A stretch of 61,087 bases of DNA from NCBI RefSeq assembly GCF_016862075.1, contig NZ_BOMG01000121.1:1-61087 (forward strand). The letters are read 5' to 3'. This stretch comes from Actinoplanes couchii. GTDB taxonomy: Bacteria > Actinomycetota > Actinomycetes > Mycobacteriales > Micromonosporaceae. A program made the translations under genes and the position numbers. This document shows, piece after piece, positions 27,817 to 36,460 of the stretch (position 1 is the first letter of the stretch; every line of letters begins with the position of its first letter). A model generated the notes under the pieces. It saw only the letters and a program-made list of their open reading frames with translations. It made no database searches and was not told the DNA's origin.

Positions 27817-28707
27817 ATGGCAACCGAGCACCACAGCAGCGGTGACGAGCTGGGACGTTTCCTGCGCGCCCGCCGTACCCAGACCAGTCCGCAGAGTGCG
27901 GGATTGATCCTCGGGCCCGGCGTACGCCGCACTCCCGGGCTGCGCCGTGAGGAGCTCGCCACTCTGGCCGGAGTGAGCATCGACTACTACATCCGGCTGG
28001 AGCGTGGCAAGGAGACCCGGCCCAGCCCGGCGGTCATCGACTCCCTGGCCCGGGCTCTGCGCCTGGACGACGCCGAACACCTTCACCTGCGCACCCTGGC
28101 GGTACGCGCCGCCCGTTACCTGCCCGAATCGGTGCCCGCGCCCAGCCGTACCGTAGCGGCGCACGTGAAGTTGATGCTGGAGGCGTTGCGCCCGAACCCG
28201 GCCTACGTCATCAGCCGCAGCATGGACGTCCTGGCGTACAACCCGGGTGGTCTCGCCCTCTACCCGGGCCTGGCCGACTGGCCGGCCTCGCAGCGCAACC
28301 TCGCCCGCTACCTGTTCCTGCACCCGGCCGGCCGGGACATCTTCGCCGACTGGGACACCCAGATCCGCGGGTGTGTCGCCCGGCTCCGGGCCGTGGCCGG
28401 CACCGACCCCGACGCCCCGGACCTGGCCCGGGTGGTGGGTGAGCTGCTGCTCAAGAGCGCGGACTTCGCCGGGCTGTGGGAACGCTACGACGTGACCGGG
28501 CGCAAGCAGACGACCAAGACGTTCCGGCACCCCGGGGTCGGCGTGCTCACCCTCTCCTTCCAGGGGATGGTTCTGGAAGGCAGCCCGGGCCACCGGATGG
28601 CGGTCTACACCGCCCCGCCCGGCACCCCCGACCACGACGCCGTGCTGCTGCTCGACTCGACCTCTCTCCCGGCTGAGGCCCGGAGTGTTCCCGGAGGAAT
28701 CCGATGA
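27817..28707 (+). CDS. XRE-family regulator with MmyB-like ligand domain
   Basis: 296 residues. The start is the ATG at 27817; an in-frame upstream start at 27682 would add a non-conserved stretch overlapping the promoter and is rejected. It has an N-terminal XRE HTH (LGRFLRARRTQTSP, RRTPGLRREELATLAGVSIDYYIRLERG), then the MmyB-like ligand-binding region (MDVLAYNPGGLALYPGLADW, NLARYLFLHPAGRDIFADW). Such regulators are typically encoded next to the oxidoreductase or exporter they control. Here the divergent AKR gene and the coupled MFS gene (4-bp ATGA overlap) are the likely targets. Confidence 0.92.
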   Translation: MATEHHSSGDELGRFLRARRTQTSPQSAGLILGPGVRRTPGLRREELATLAGVSIDYYIRLERGKETRPSPAVIDSLARALRLDDAEHLHLRTLAVRAARYLPESVPAPSRTVAAHVKLMLEALRPNPAYVISRSMDVLAYNPGGLALYPGLADWPASQRNLARYLFLHPAGRDIFADWDTQIRGCVARLRAVAGTDPDAPDLARVVGELLLKSADFAGLWERYDVTGRKQTTKTFRHPGVGVLTLSFQGMVLEGSPGHRMAVYTAPPGTPDHDAVLLLDSTSLPAEARSVPGGIR

Positions 28708-29939
28708 CCGGGGCGGGCACGCTCCCGGCGCCCGGCCGCCGGATGACGCCGGCCCGCACGTTCGTCTTCGCGGTCGCCGCGGGCATGGCCGTCGGTAACC
28801 TCTACTGGGCACAGCCCCTGATCGAGGTCATCGCCTCGTCCCTGGGTGTCTCGTCGTCGAGCGCCGCCACGCTGGTCACCGTCACTCAGCTCGGCTATGC
28901 GCTCGGCATCTTCCTCATCGTGCCGCTCGGTGACATCCTCGACCGCCGCCGTCTCATCCCGCTGATCCTCACCGTGTCCTCGGCGACACTGCTGGGCGCC
29001 GCCGCGGCTCCGTCGTACGGCGTGCTGCTCGCGGCGCTCGGCGGGGTGGGCCTGACCACCGTCGGCGCGCAGCTGCTGGCCCCGCTCGCCAGTGAGCTGG
29101 CCGAGCCGGAGCGGCGTGGCCGGGTGGTCGGCGCGGTCACGTCCGGTGGCCTGATCGGCATCCTGCTCTCCCGTACCGTCAGCGGCTTCGTCGCCGACTT
29201 GTTCGGCTGGCGGGCGATCTACGTGATCGCCGCCGTGGCCGCTCTCGTCCTGGCGGCGGTGCTGCGGACGGTCATCCCGCCGCTGGAGCCGCGCGAACCC
29301 GTACCGTATCCGCGGCTTCTGGGTTCGGTGTTCACCACGATGGCCGGGCACCGCGCGGTCCTGCCCACCCTGGCGATCTGCGCCGCGAGTTTCTCGGTCT
29401 TCTCCCTGTTCTGGACGTCGCTGACCTACCTGCTGACCGCGCCACCGTTCTCCTTCTCGGTCAGCCAGATCGGCCTGTTCGGTCTGGCCGGGCTGGCCGG
29501 AGCGCTCGCCGCGCGGCGTGCCGGTGCTCTGCACGACCGCGGGTGGTCGGTACCGGCCACCGGTGTCGCGCTGACCGTGCTGGCCCTGTCGCTGGGCGGG
29601 GCGTGGGCGGGCGGCCGTTCCGTCGTCGCCCTGATCGTGGTGGTCGTCATTCTCGACATCGCTGCCCAGAGCGTCATGGTTCTCGGGCAGACCCGGCTGT
29701 TCGCGCTGCCCGGATCCGCGCACAGCCGCCTCAACACGGCTTTCGTGGTCTCGAACTTCCTCGGCGGGGCGGTGGGTTCAGCCATCGCGGGCCCGTTGTG
29801 GGCTGCCGGCGGGTGGGCCGCGATCATGACAGTGTCCCTGGCCATCGTCGGTGCCGGCCTCATCGTGTGGACCGTGGGCAGCCGTCGGCTCGCGGACACC
29901 GGCCAGGAAGCCATCGATGTGCCCGGCGCGGACGGCTGA
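28704..29939 (+). CDS. MFS transporter, likely drug/solute exporter
   Basis: 411 residues with about 12 hydrophobic segments and the MFS loop motif PLGDILDRRRLI between helices 2 and 3. The N-terminus (GMAVGNLYWAQPLIEVIASSLGVS) is typical of the DHA1/YgaY-like subgroup annotated as putative sugar or drug efflux. It is translationally coupled to the XRE regulator upstream. Substrate unknown. The stop codon is followed within 15 bp by the 83-bp repeat shared with 58 kb. Confidence 0.9.
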   Translation: MTGAGTLPAPGRRMTPARTFVFAVAAGMAVGNLYWAQPLIEVIASSLGVSSSSAATLVTVTQLGYALGIFLIVPLGDILDRRRLIPLILTVSSATLLGAAAAPSYGVLLAALGGVGLTTVGAQLLAPLASELAEPERRGRVVGAVTSGGLIGILLSRTVSGFVADLFGWRAIYVIAAVAALVLAAVLRTVIPPLEPREPVPYPRLLGSVFTTMAGHRAVLPTLAICAASFSVFSLFWTSLTYLLTAPPFSFSVSQIGLFGLAGLAGALAARRAGALHDRGWSVPATGVALTVLALSLGGAWAGGRSVVALIVVVVILDIAAQSVMVLGQTRLFALPGSAHSRLNTAFVVSNFLGGAVGSAIAGPLWAAGGWAAIMTVSLAIVGAGLIVWTVGSRRLADTGQEAIDVPGADG

Positions 29940-29952
29940 AAGGCACTCAGGT

Positions 29953-30035
29953 GGGGTGCCCTGTCGGTACGTGCTTCACCGGGGTCTCTCGCCGGCGCAC
30001 GCGAAGGGGATTGCTGGTCTCATGGAACTCTTTCG
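29953..30035. repeat. 83-bp dispersed repeat, copy 1
   Basis: Roughly 90% identical by eye to 58039-58122, starting GGGGTGC and ending ATGGAACTC..TTTCG. This copy follows the MFS stop codon and precedes an ISAs1-like transposase remnant. On the minus strand both copies can be read as HETS(N/K)PLRVRRRET. It is probably part of a mobile element or its debris. See the finding. Confidence 0.75.
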
Positions 30036-30141
30036 TCGCCGACACGATGCACACCCAGACTGGCCACGCCGAGGATCGCCTTTCCGGGGGCCCAGCCGGC
30101 CGCCCGGATCATCCGAACCCGCTCCGTCGACGGCACCGACC

Positions 30142-30360
30142 AGCCGCCAAACCGTCTACCTGGCCACGTTCCTGCCCGCTGCCGGCGCCCAGCCGGCTGA
30201 CCTGCAGAAATGGGCGAGGGCAGAATGGTTGATCGAGAATCAGGTCCATAACGTCAGGGTTGTCACCTTCCGTGATGATCTGCAGCAAGCCCGGATCGGA
30301 ACCGGACCCGCCGTCATGGCCACCCTGCGTAACACCCGCTACTCTTTTGGGCAATTCGGG
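30142..30360 (+). pseudogene. Remnant of an ISAs1-family transposase C-terminus
   Basis: The translation contains a stretch matching the end of ISAs1/H-repeat transposases: VYLATFLPAAGAQPADLQKWARAEW followed by IENQVHNVRVVTFRDD and GPAVMATLRNTRYSFG. The N-terminal DDE part is missing and similarity is lost after about 30360. The rest of the gene-free stretch 29940-30573 holds only the 83-bp repeat upstream and no recognisable gene downstream. Confidence 0.6.
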
Positions 30361-30573
30361 CAGCCGGTTCGGTCACCACTCCGTGCTCGAGAACGAAGAG
30401 GCTTTGCGGCGTTGTTCGATCGGGAGACGCGTTCAGCCCGGTCGGGTGCCGTGGTCAGATCGCCCGGCGAGTTCAGCAAACGCGGCCGTGACACGTACCG
30501 CCACACCCCGTTGACCTTCACATACGTCCCGTCGGCGAACTAGCGGTCACCGGGCAGTGCCGGGCGCTCTCAT

Positions 30574-31641
30574 CTATCGGCGTGGGTGGCCAGGGCCGTA
30601 GTTCAGAAGCATCTTCGCGAAAAAGTCTTGAGTCATCAACGGCACATCGAGCTGGGTGTAGTGCCGGATTTTGCGTCCGTTCGGGTTGGGCTGGTAGCTA
30701 CCGTCGGGGCCCAAAGTCGGGATGGGGATTTCCTCGAACTGGGTCAGGCCTTTACCGGTCCTGCCGCTCGCATCCCAGCCGCCGGTCAGGCCGGTCAACA
30801 GAACCAGCGGATTGTCTCCCATGATGTAGGTTTCACCGAAGTTACGGCCGCGCTCGCCCAATCGCGGGATCCAGTCCTCGAACAGTGAATCCCACAGCGC
30901 CGCGCCGGCCTTACCGCAGGGAAGCAGGTTGAGCTGCAGTTCGTGGTCGGACATCAGGCAGCTGAAATAGGCGTTGCGATCCACCTGCCACAGCGGAACC
31001 GTGGTGTCGTTCCAAACGACCTGCGCTGCCAGGGCATCGAGGCCGAAATTTGTTTCGCTGCCGCCCTTGGGGTATTCGGCGCCACCGATCCACACCAACG
31101 TGAATTTTGACGCGATGGACGGGTCGAGCAACAGCGCCGTTGCCACGTCGGTCAGCCCGCCGCCTGTGGTGACGTACAGCGGGAGTTTGGTGTCGATGCG
31201 GTTGGCCTCGGCGATGATCGCACGAGCTCCGGGGCTGTCTGCGGGGACGTTCTTGGCCGTCAGCGGGGTGCTGGATCCCGCGAAGGTCTTGACTCCCGTG
31301 ATTCCCATTGCTTTGAACAGCGCGTCAGCCTTCTGTTTGGCCAGAGGCGCGGTGTTCGTCTCGCCACCGACCCCACCGATACTGCCGACGACACCGACGA
31401 GTTGCGCACTGGGCGACAGGGCGGCGTGCGCGAGGGCGAACAGCCCGTCGGGGTCGCCATTCAAGTCATTGACGTGGATGACACGGCAGCGTGGCCCCAG
31501 CGCGGAGCCGTAGGGCTTGCGCGGGATGGAGCCGGTGTCCTTCGACCCGGCCTCAGCGGCCCCGGAGGCCATGGTCCCGGTGAGCGTCCCTCCCGCAACG
31601 ACACTCATCGTCTGCAAAACCCGGCGTCTGTTGGTTGCCAT
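30574..31641 (-). CDS. Tat-exported nucleoside-hydrolase-fold protein
   Basis: 355 residues from ATG 31641, chosen because GGGAGGCA lies just upstream; an in-frame start 36 bp earlier lacks this. The N-terminus NRRRVLQTMSVVAGGTLTGT is a Tat signal. The inosine/uridine-type nucleoside hydrolase (IUNH) fold is shown by the metal-site strand HVNDLNGDPDGLFALAHAAL, GVVGSIGG, SPGARAIIAEA, LYVTTGGGLTDVATALLLDP, and WIGGAEYPKGGSETNFGLD. The canonical DxDxxxDD calcium site is altered to NDLNGDPDG. It is predicted to cleave a furanosyl bond outside the cell. A SorC-like operator lies 63 bp upstream, linking it to the 38-49 kb operon. It could be a nucleosidase or another furanosidase. Confidence 0.85.
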   Translation of the reverse strand: MATNRRRVLQTMSVVAGGTLTGTMASGAAEAGSKDTGSIPRKPYGSALGPRCRVIHVNDLNGDPDGLFALAHAALSPSAQLVGVVGSIGGVGGETNTAPLAKQKADALFKAMGITGVKTFAGSSTPLTAKNVPADSPGARAIIAEANRIDTKLPLYVTTGGGLTDVATALLLDPSIASKFTLVWIGGAEYPKGGSETNFGLDALAAQVVWNDTTVPLWQVDRNAYFSCLMSDHELQLNLLPCGKAGAALWDSLFEDWIPRLGERGRNFGETYIMGDNPLVLLTGLTGGWDASGRTGKGLTQFEEIPIPTLGPDGSYQPNPNGRKIRHYTQLDVPLMTQDFFAKMLLNYGPGHPRR

Positions 31642-31703
31642 CTGCTTCGTGCCTCCCAGGGATTGATCGCTGCCCATCTCGAGGGAGCGACCCCCGCTTC
31701 TGG

Positions 31704-31717
31704 TGATTAGATATTCA
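31704..31717. promoter_or_regulatory. SorC-type operator upstream of the Tat hydrolase
   Basis: TGATTAGATATTCA matches 12 of 14 bases of the TGAATGGATATTCA element at 38714, 63 bp before the 31641 start codon. It suggests control by the SorC protein encoded at 37388-38395. Confidence 0.5.
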
Positions 31718-31895
31718 GTGCTACATTTATATCCACCTTAGAGTGGCGGTTACGCTTACGTCAACGGTGTTACGTGCTCATGGCGGGCTCGCGTCTTCGA
31801 TACCTGTGGATGGGCACCATTGCGTTGTTCCTTGTCCGTGCTGCCGGCCCGGCGCACGGGAGAGGACCTCAGTGGAAAACGGCGACACAGTAGAC

Positions 31896-31973
31896 ATGGC
31901 TGTCGACCAGATCCGGTTGACGCCAAGATCGAGGGCCTCTGTCAGGAGCGCGGCATACGTCAGCTGCTCCGCA
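31896..31973 (+). pseudogene. N-terminal remnant of a SorC-family regulator
   Basis: The sequence MAVDQIRL, then after a frameshift AKIEGLCQERGIRQ, resembles the start of the SorC protein at 38395 (TDQIRLLTKVARMYHERGMRQ). Bases 31905-31919 are identical to the matching part of that gene (38327-38341, opposite strand). The rest of the gene is missing; the convergent LacI gene begins at 31980. The gap 31642-31979 otherwise holds only the SorC-type site and the hydrolase promoter. Confidence 0.45.
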
Positions 31974-31979
31974 CGGACA

Positions 31980-33014
31980 TCAGGGCGCGGGCGCGCTTGA
32001 CCCGCGGGGAACGAGGTTGGGGTGGATCACCTGCCGGGCGACGCGTTCCCCGGTCGTGATGCGTTCGGCCAGCATCCGGAAGCCGACCCGGCCCAGTTCC
32101 ACGAAGTCCATCCAGACCGACGACAGGGGCGGGGCGAAATGGCGGGCGTCGGGCATGTCATCCACCCCGACGATCGAGTAGTCGTCCGGTGCGATGTGGT
32201 CACGACGCCGCAGCGCGCCCATGAAGCCCAGCGCCATCTGGTCGTTCGCGCTGAACACCGCGGTGAAATCCCGCAGATCGATGCCCTCCCCGATATCGGC
32301 GCCGGACTGCGCCGACCAGTCACCGCGCAGAACCGGAAGCGGCGTTGCCCCGGCCTCGGCCATCGCCCGCCGGTAGGCGCGTTCCCGGTCGTGGGCTTCG
32401 TTGACCCGTTCAGGCCCGGCGATGTGCAGAATGCGCCGATGTCCCAGTTCGAGCAGGTGATGCATGGCCAGCAGTCCGGCCTCGCACGAGTCGACCGTCG
32501 CCGAGTCGGCGTTCGCCCAGGCCCGGCCGGAAAGAATGACGACCGGCACCGTTTCCCAGACCCGGTCCAGGGCGTCCTCGATGCCCAGGTAGGGCGACGA
32601 GATGAGGATGCCGTCGACCCGGGCCGACAGGAACCGATCCAGTGCCTCGTGGATCTCCTGAGGAGTGCCGGCGTCGGTCCAGCCGGACTCCACCCAGCTC
32701 GTGAAGACTGCATATCGGGCGTCGTGCGCAGCCTCGTTGAGGCCTTGGAGGATCGACCAGGTGCCGTAGACCGAGGGGCCGGTGGCGAGGACGCCGACGG
32801 TCCGGGTCGCGTTCACCCGCAGGTTCCGCGCTGACCCGTTGAACTGATAGTTGAGCTGAGCGATCGCGGACTCGATCCGCTCCCGTGTCTCGGCCCCGAC
32901 GTACCCCTTACCGGTGTAGAACCGCGAAACCGTCTGAGCCGAAACGCCCGCCAGACGACCGACATCGACCATCTTGGGTCGCGGTTGCGGCTGGCGCGCT
33001 CCTTGCTCCGACAT
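31980..33014 (-). CDS. LacI-family repressor of the 33-37 kb operon
   Basis: 344 residues from ATG 33014 (GAGGAG upstream); an ATG 18 bp earlier is less well placed. LacI HTH KMVDVGRLAGVSAQTVSRFYTGKGYV, hinge NGSARNLRV, then the sugar-binding domain with ILISSPYLGIEDALD, AVFSANDQMALGFMGAL and YSIVGVDDMPDARHFAPPLSSV. It is divergent from the nucleoside-hydrolase/CUT1 operon at 33326. Two perfect GTTATCGATAAC dyads lie in between and are the probable operators for autoregulation and operon repression. The effector is probably the sugar released from the imported substrate. Confidence 0.92.
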   Translation of the reverse strand: MSEQGARQPQPRPKMVDVGRLAGVSAQTVSRFYTGKGYVGAETRERIESAIAQLNYQFNGSARNLRVNATRTVGVLATGPSVYGTWSILQGLNEAAHDARYAVFTSWVESGWTDAGTPQEIHEALDRFLSARVDGILISSPYLGIEDALDRVWETVPVVILSGRAWANADSATVDSCEAGLLAMHHLLELGHRRILHIAGPERVNEAHDRERAYRRAMAEAGATPLPVLRGDWSAQSGADIGEGIDLRDFTAVFSANDQMALGFMGALRRRDHIAPDDYSIVGVDDMPDARHFAPPLSSVWMDFVELGRVGFRMLAERITTGERVARQVIHPNLVPRGSSAPAP

Positions 33015-33131
33015 GTGGCTCCTCTTCCGCACTCCGCCCGCTCCAGACGTCTGGCCCAGTATTCCGCAAGGTCAAAACAAGAACATCTCGTTACACACGT
33101 GTTACATACCAGGGCCTGTCCGTGCCCACCT

Positions 33132-33166
33132 GTTATCGATAACCTAGCGCACAGGTTATCGATAAC
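33132..33166. promoter_or_regulatory. Tandem LacI operators, two perfect GTTATCGATAAC dyads
   Basis: Identical 12-bp palindromes at 33132-33143 and 33155-33166, 23 bp centre to centre (about two helical turns), within the 310-bp divergent gap 33015-33325 between the LacI gene and the hydrolase/CUT1 operon. Nothing else is recognised in that gap. Confidence 0.75.
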
Positions 33167-33325
33167 TCATCTGTCGCCCCGCGGTGACCCCGCCGGCCGA
33201 GGCGAGCTCGTGGAATCCCTCCTTCGCAACCCGCACCGAAGGCCTCGTCGTCAGATCCTTCCGAACAGAAGCTCTGTGTCGCATGGATATGACATCCATG
33301 ATCTTGAACGTATGAGGAGCCAGCC

Positions 33326-34210
33326 ATGTCCGCCGTCACCCGTCGCCGGGTCATCGTCAACACCGATGCCAAGAACGAGGCCGATGACCAGTTCGCAATC
33401 GTGCACGCTCTGCTCTCCCCGACGCTGGACGTCCGGGGACTGGTCGCCGCGCACTTCGGTGACCATCGGAGCGACCACAGCATGGCCGATTCCCGCACCG
33501 AGATCGACCTGCTGCTCCGGCTGATGGATCTGACAGACAAGGTCACGGTGGCCAACGGATCGGCCGGTCCCATTGCCGACGAGAGCACTCCCCAGGACAG
33601 CCCGGGAGCGCGGCTGATCATCGAGGAGAGCAAGCTCGCCGGCCCCGACGATCAGCTGCATGTCGCCTTCCTCGGCCCACTGACCGACATGGCGTCAGCG
33701 ATCTTGCTGGACCCGGAGATCGTCGATCGCAATGTAGTGGTGATCTGGATCGGCGGAGTCGGCTACGGAGGCATCGAGACGTACCCGGGCGTGGAGTTCA
33801 ACCTCGGCAACGACATTGCCGCCGCCAATGTGGTCTTCGGCTCCGGGATCACGGTTTGGCAGGTGCCATCCAGCGTATATTCACAGGTCTCGGTGGGTTA
33901 TGCCGAGCTCGAGGAGAAGATCGGCGGCACGTCCGCGCTCGCCGACTACCTGATCCGGCAACTGGTCGAGTGGAACGCGACCTACCACTCCGAGCCGATC
34001 GAGTCACGCTCGCTCGGCGACTCGCCGGCAATCTCGCTGCTGCTCTACCCACGCGGTGGTCAGTTCCGCACCGTGCCGGCCCCGCGCTTCGGCGCCGAGG
34101 GCCACTACCTGCCGGGCACCGGCAATCCCATCCGGCTCGTCGAGACCGTGGACGTCCGGTTCCTGCTCGAAGACATGTTCGCCAAGATCCGCCGCTTCGG
34201 GCGGCGATAG
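33326..34210 (+). CDS. Cytosolic nucleoside-hydrolase-like enzyme
   Basis: 294 residues without signal peptide. IUNH fold: metal-site strand RRRVIVNTDAKNEADDQFAIVHALLSP, DSPGARLIIEES, LHVAFLGPLTDMASAILLDPEI, and VVIWIGGVGYGGIETYPGVEFNLGNDIAAANVVF. The DAKNEADD motif keeps the acidic calcium cluster of the family. It heads a LacI-controlled operon with a CUT1 importer, so its substrate is probably brought in by that importer and cleaved inside. A nucleoside is the textbook guess. CUT1 systems normally carry glycosides, however, so another furanoside is equally possible. Confidence 0.88.
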   Translation: MSAVTRRRVIVNTDAKNEADDQFAIVHALLSPTLDVRGLVAAHFGDHRSDHSMADSRTEIDLLLRLMDLTDKVTVANGSAGPIADESTPQDSPGARLIIEESKLAGPDDQLHVAFLGPLTDMASAILLDPEIVDRNVVVIWIGGVGYGGIETYPGVEFNLGNDIAAANVVFGSGITVWQVPSSVYSQVSVGYAELEEKIGGTSALADYLIRQLVEWNATYHSEPIESRSLGDSPAISLLLYPRGGQFRTVPAPRFGAEGHYLPGTGNPIRLVETVDVRFLLEDMFAKIRRFGRR

Positions 34211-34232
34211 CGACTCTTCAAGGAGACACCCC

Positions 34233-35540
34233 ATGACCAAAAACCTCTTGAACCGGCGCCGGTTCCTAGGATTCACCGGGGGCGCTGCTGTCTCCGCCGG
34301 TCTGGCCGCCTGCACGGGTACGGGATCCACTGACAGCGGTTCAACCACCGGCGGCTCAGGTACCGGATCCAAGGAACTTCGGCTGTTCACCTACGAAGAC
34401 AACTCGACGATCGATCTGCTCCGGGCGCAAGTGAAGGCCTTCGACGCCAAGAACGGCACCACGACCACCGTCGACTCACTGCCCGGATCGGGCGCCGCCG
34501 TCTACCCCGACAAGTTGCGCACCGAACTGCTGGGCGGCAAGGGCCCCGACGTGTGGCGGATCTGGGGAGGTCAGATCGGTGCACCGTTCGTCAAGGCCAA
34601 ACAAACCATGGACCTCGGCAAGTACTACCAGAAGTACGGCTGGGACTCGAAGCTCAACTCGGCCGCCATCGAGGGCATGACCTTCGACGGCGTGAAGGGC
34701 GGTATGCCGTTCGTCGGGCTCGGCATCGGCTGCTGGTACAGCAAGACCGCCTTCGCCAAGGCCGGCATCACCGCTCCGCCCGAGTCGTACGCGGAGCTCG
34801 AGGAGGCCAACGCCGAGCTGCTGAAGTCCGGCATCACCCCGCTCGCCACGGGCGGCAAGTACGGCTGGCATGTCATGCGCCTGTTCGAGTACCTCCTCGA
34901 GACCAGTGCCGGGCCCGACCTGCACGACAAGCTGCTCATCGGCGCCGAGAGCTGGGACCGCCCCGAGGTGGTCACCGCCTTCACCAACTTCAAGAAGTGG
35001 CAGGACCAGAAGTGGCTCCCCGACGGCGTGGTCGGTCTCGACCCGACCGAGGTGGAGCTCTGGTACGTCCAAGGCAAGGCCGCCTACACCATCACCGGCC
35101 CGTGGACCGAGGCGCAGGCAATCCAGGCCGGCGGGAAGAAGGCCGCCGACTACGCCTCGTTCCAGCTACCGACCGACCAGAACCCGGCCCGGCATTCCGG
35201 CTTCGTCGAGGGTTACATGATCAACGCCAAGGCCGGCAATCCGGACATGGCTGCCGCCCTGCTCGACTTCCTGATCACGCCCGAGGCCCAGAAGGCCATG
35301 AAGATCACCGCCTCGGTGGTGGCCGGCGCCGAACCTGACAAGGCGGCACTGCCGCTGTCGTACGAGTGGTCGCAGGGCTCCGGCAAGCAGCCGTTCTTCA
35401 CCATCCAGGACCAGGCATTCCCGAAGAAGCAAGCAGACCAGTACTTCGCGATCCAGAGCGACGTGCTGCAGGGCAAGGACAGTCCGGCCGACGCGGCCAA
35501 AAAGATGCAGGACGTCATCAAGGCCTGGGCCAAGAGCTGA
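34233..35540 (+). CDS. CUT1 solute-binding Tat lipoprotein
   Basis: 435 residues from ATG 34233 with AAGGAGA upstream; the longer open frame upstream overlaps the hydrolase and is rejected. NRRRFLGFTGGAAVSAGLAAC combines a twin-arginine motif with a lipobox Cys, so it is probably Tat-exported and lipid-anchored. Family-1 solute-binding features follow (GPDVWRIWGGQ, VGLGIGCWYSKTAFAKAGI, YTITGPWTEAQAI, LLDFLITPEAQKAM). It delivers substrate to the permeases at 35549 and 36457. Confidence 0.92.
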   Translation: MTKNLLNRRRFLGFTGGAAVSAGLAACTGTGSTDSGSTTGGSGTGSKELRLFTYEDNSTIDLLRAQVKAFDAKNGTTTTVDSLPGSGAAVYPDKLRTELLGGKGPDVWRIWGGQIGAPFVKAKQTMDLGKYYQKYGWDSKLNSAAIEGMTFDGVKGGMPFVGLGIGCWYSKTAFAKAGITAPPESYAELEEANAELLKSGITPLATGGKYGWHVMRLFEYLLETSAGPDLHDKLLIGAESWDRPEVVTAFTNFKKWQDQKWLPDGVVGLDPTEVELWYVQGKAAYTITGPWTEAQAIQAGGKKAADYASFQLPTDQNPARHSGFVEGYMINAKAGNPDMAAALLDFLITPEAQKAMKITASVVAGAEPDKAALPLSYEWSQGSGKQPFFTIQDQAFPKKQADQYFAIQSDVLQGKDSPADAAKKMQDVIKAWAKS

Positions 35541-35548
35541 AGCCGACG

Positions 35549-36460
35549 ATGACCACAGCGACTCACGCCGCTCGCCGCGCCCGTAAGGCCCGGCGCGGCG
35601 GGCCGGTGGCCTGGGTATTCGCCCTGCCCGCCCTGATCGTCTATTTCGTCTTCCTGGTCTACCCGGCGCTGTCCTCACTGTGGTTCAGCCTCACCGACTG
35701 GGACGGACTCAGTGCCGCCTACAACGTCGTCGGCCTCGACAACTACCGGAGCATGGCGAGCGATCCCGTGGTCCGCCAGGCCGCGGTCAACAACCTGATC
35801 TGGGCCGTCGTCACCGTCGTCGTCCCCGTGCTTCTCGGGCTCACGCTTGCGGTCATGCTCAACGGCAAGGTCCGCGGCAAGCCGTTCCTGCGGCTGATCT
35901 TCTACACGCCGGCAGTCCTGCCGCTGGTCTCGGTCGCCTCGATCTGGGGCTGGCTCTACAACCCGCAGTACGGCGCGATCAACGCCTTTCTGCGGGCTAT
36001 CGGCCTCGACGAGCTTGCGCAACCGTGGCTGGGCCAAGACTCGACGGCGCTCGGCGCGACCATGGTGGCCGCTATCTGGCTGCGCGTCGGCTTCCCGATG
36101 CTGCTCTACCTGGCCGCTCTGCAAAGCATCAATCCCGACCTGTACGAGGCCGCGACCGTCGACGGCGCGTCGCGGTGGCAGCAGTTCTGGCATATCACCA
36201 TGCCCGGGCTGCGGCCGGCCCACTACGTCGTCATCGCGCTGTCGGTCATCGACTCGTTCAAGGTCTTCGACCTGATCTACGCCATGACGTACGGCGGACC
36301 GGGCACTGCTACTCAGGTCATGGGCACCTGGATGTACTTCAACGTCTTCCAATACAACCAGGCCGGTTACGGCACCGCCATCGCCGTCGTGATCACCGTC
36401 GTGGCGATTGCGGTCAGCATCCCGTACGTCCGCTCCCAGACGAAGGAGCACGCGGTATGA
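35549..36460 (+). CDS. CUT1 ABC permease (MalF/UgpA type)
   Basis: 303 residues from ATG 35549, 8 bp after the binding-protein stop. It has a basic N-terminus, then six-helix MalF-like architecture with FSLTDWDGLSAAYNVVGLDNY and the EAA loop LYEAATVDGASRWQQFW. It overlaps the next permease by 4 bp (ATGA). The operon contains no ATPase gene, so a shared MsiK-type ATPase is expected. Confidence 0.92.
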   Translation: MTTATHAARRARKARRGGPVAWVFALPALIVYFVFLVYPALSSLWFSLTDWDGLSAAYNVVGLDNYRSMASDPVVRQAAVNNLIWAVVTVVVPVLLGLTLAVMLNGKVRGKPFLRLIFYTPAVLPLVSVASIWGWLYNPQYGAINAFLRAIGLDELAQPWLGQDSTALGATMVAAIWLRVGFPMLLYLAALQSINPDLYEAATVDGASRWQQFWHITMPGLRPAHYVVIALSVIDSFKVFDLIYAMTYGGPGTATQVMGTWMYFNVFQYNQAGYGTAIAVVITVVAIAVSIPYVRSQTKEHAV

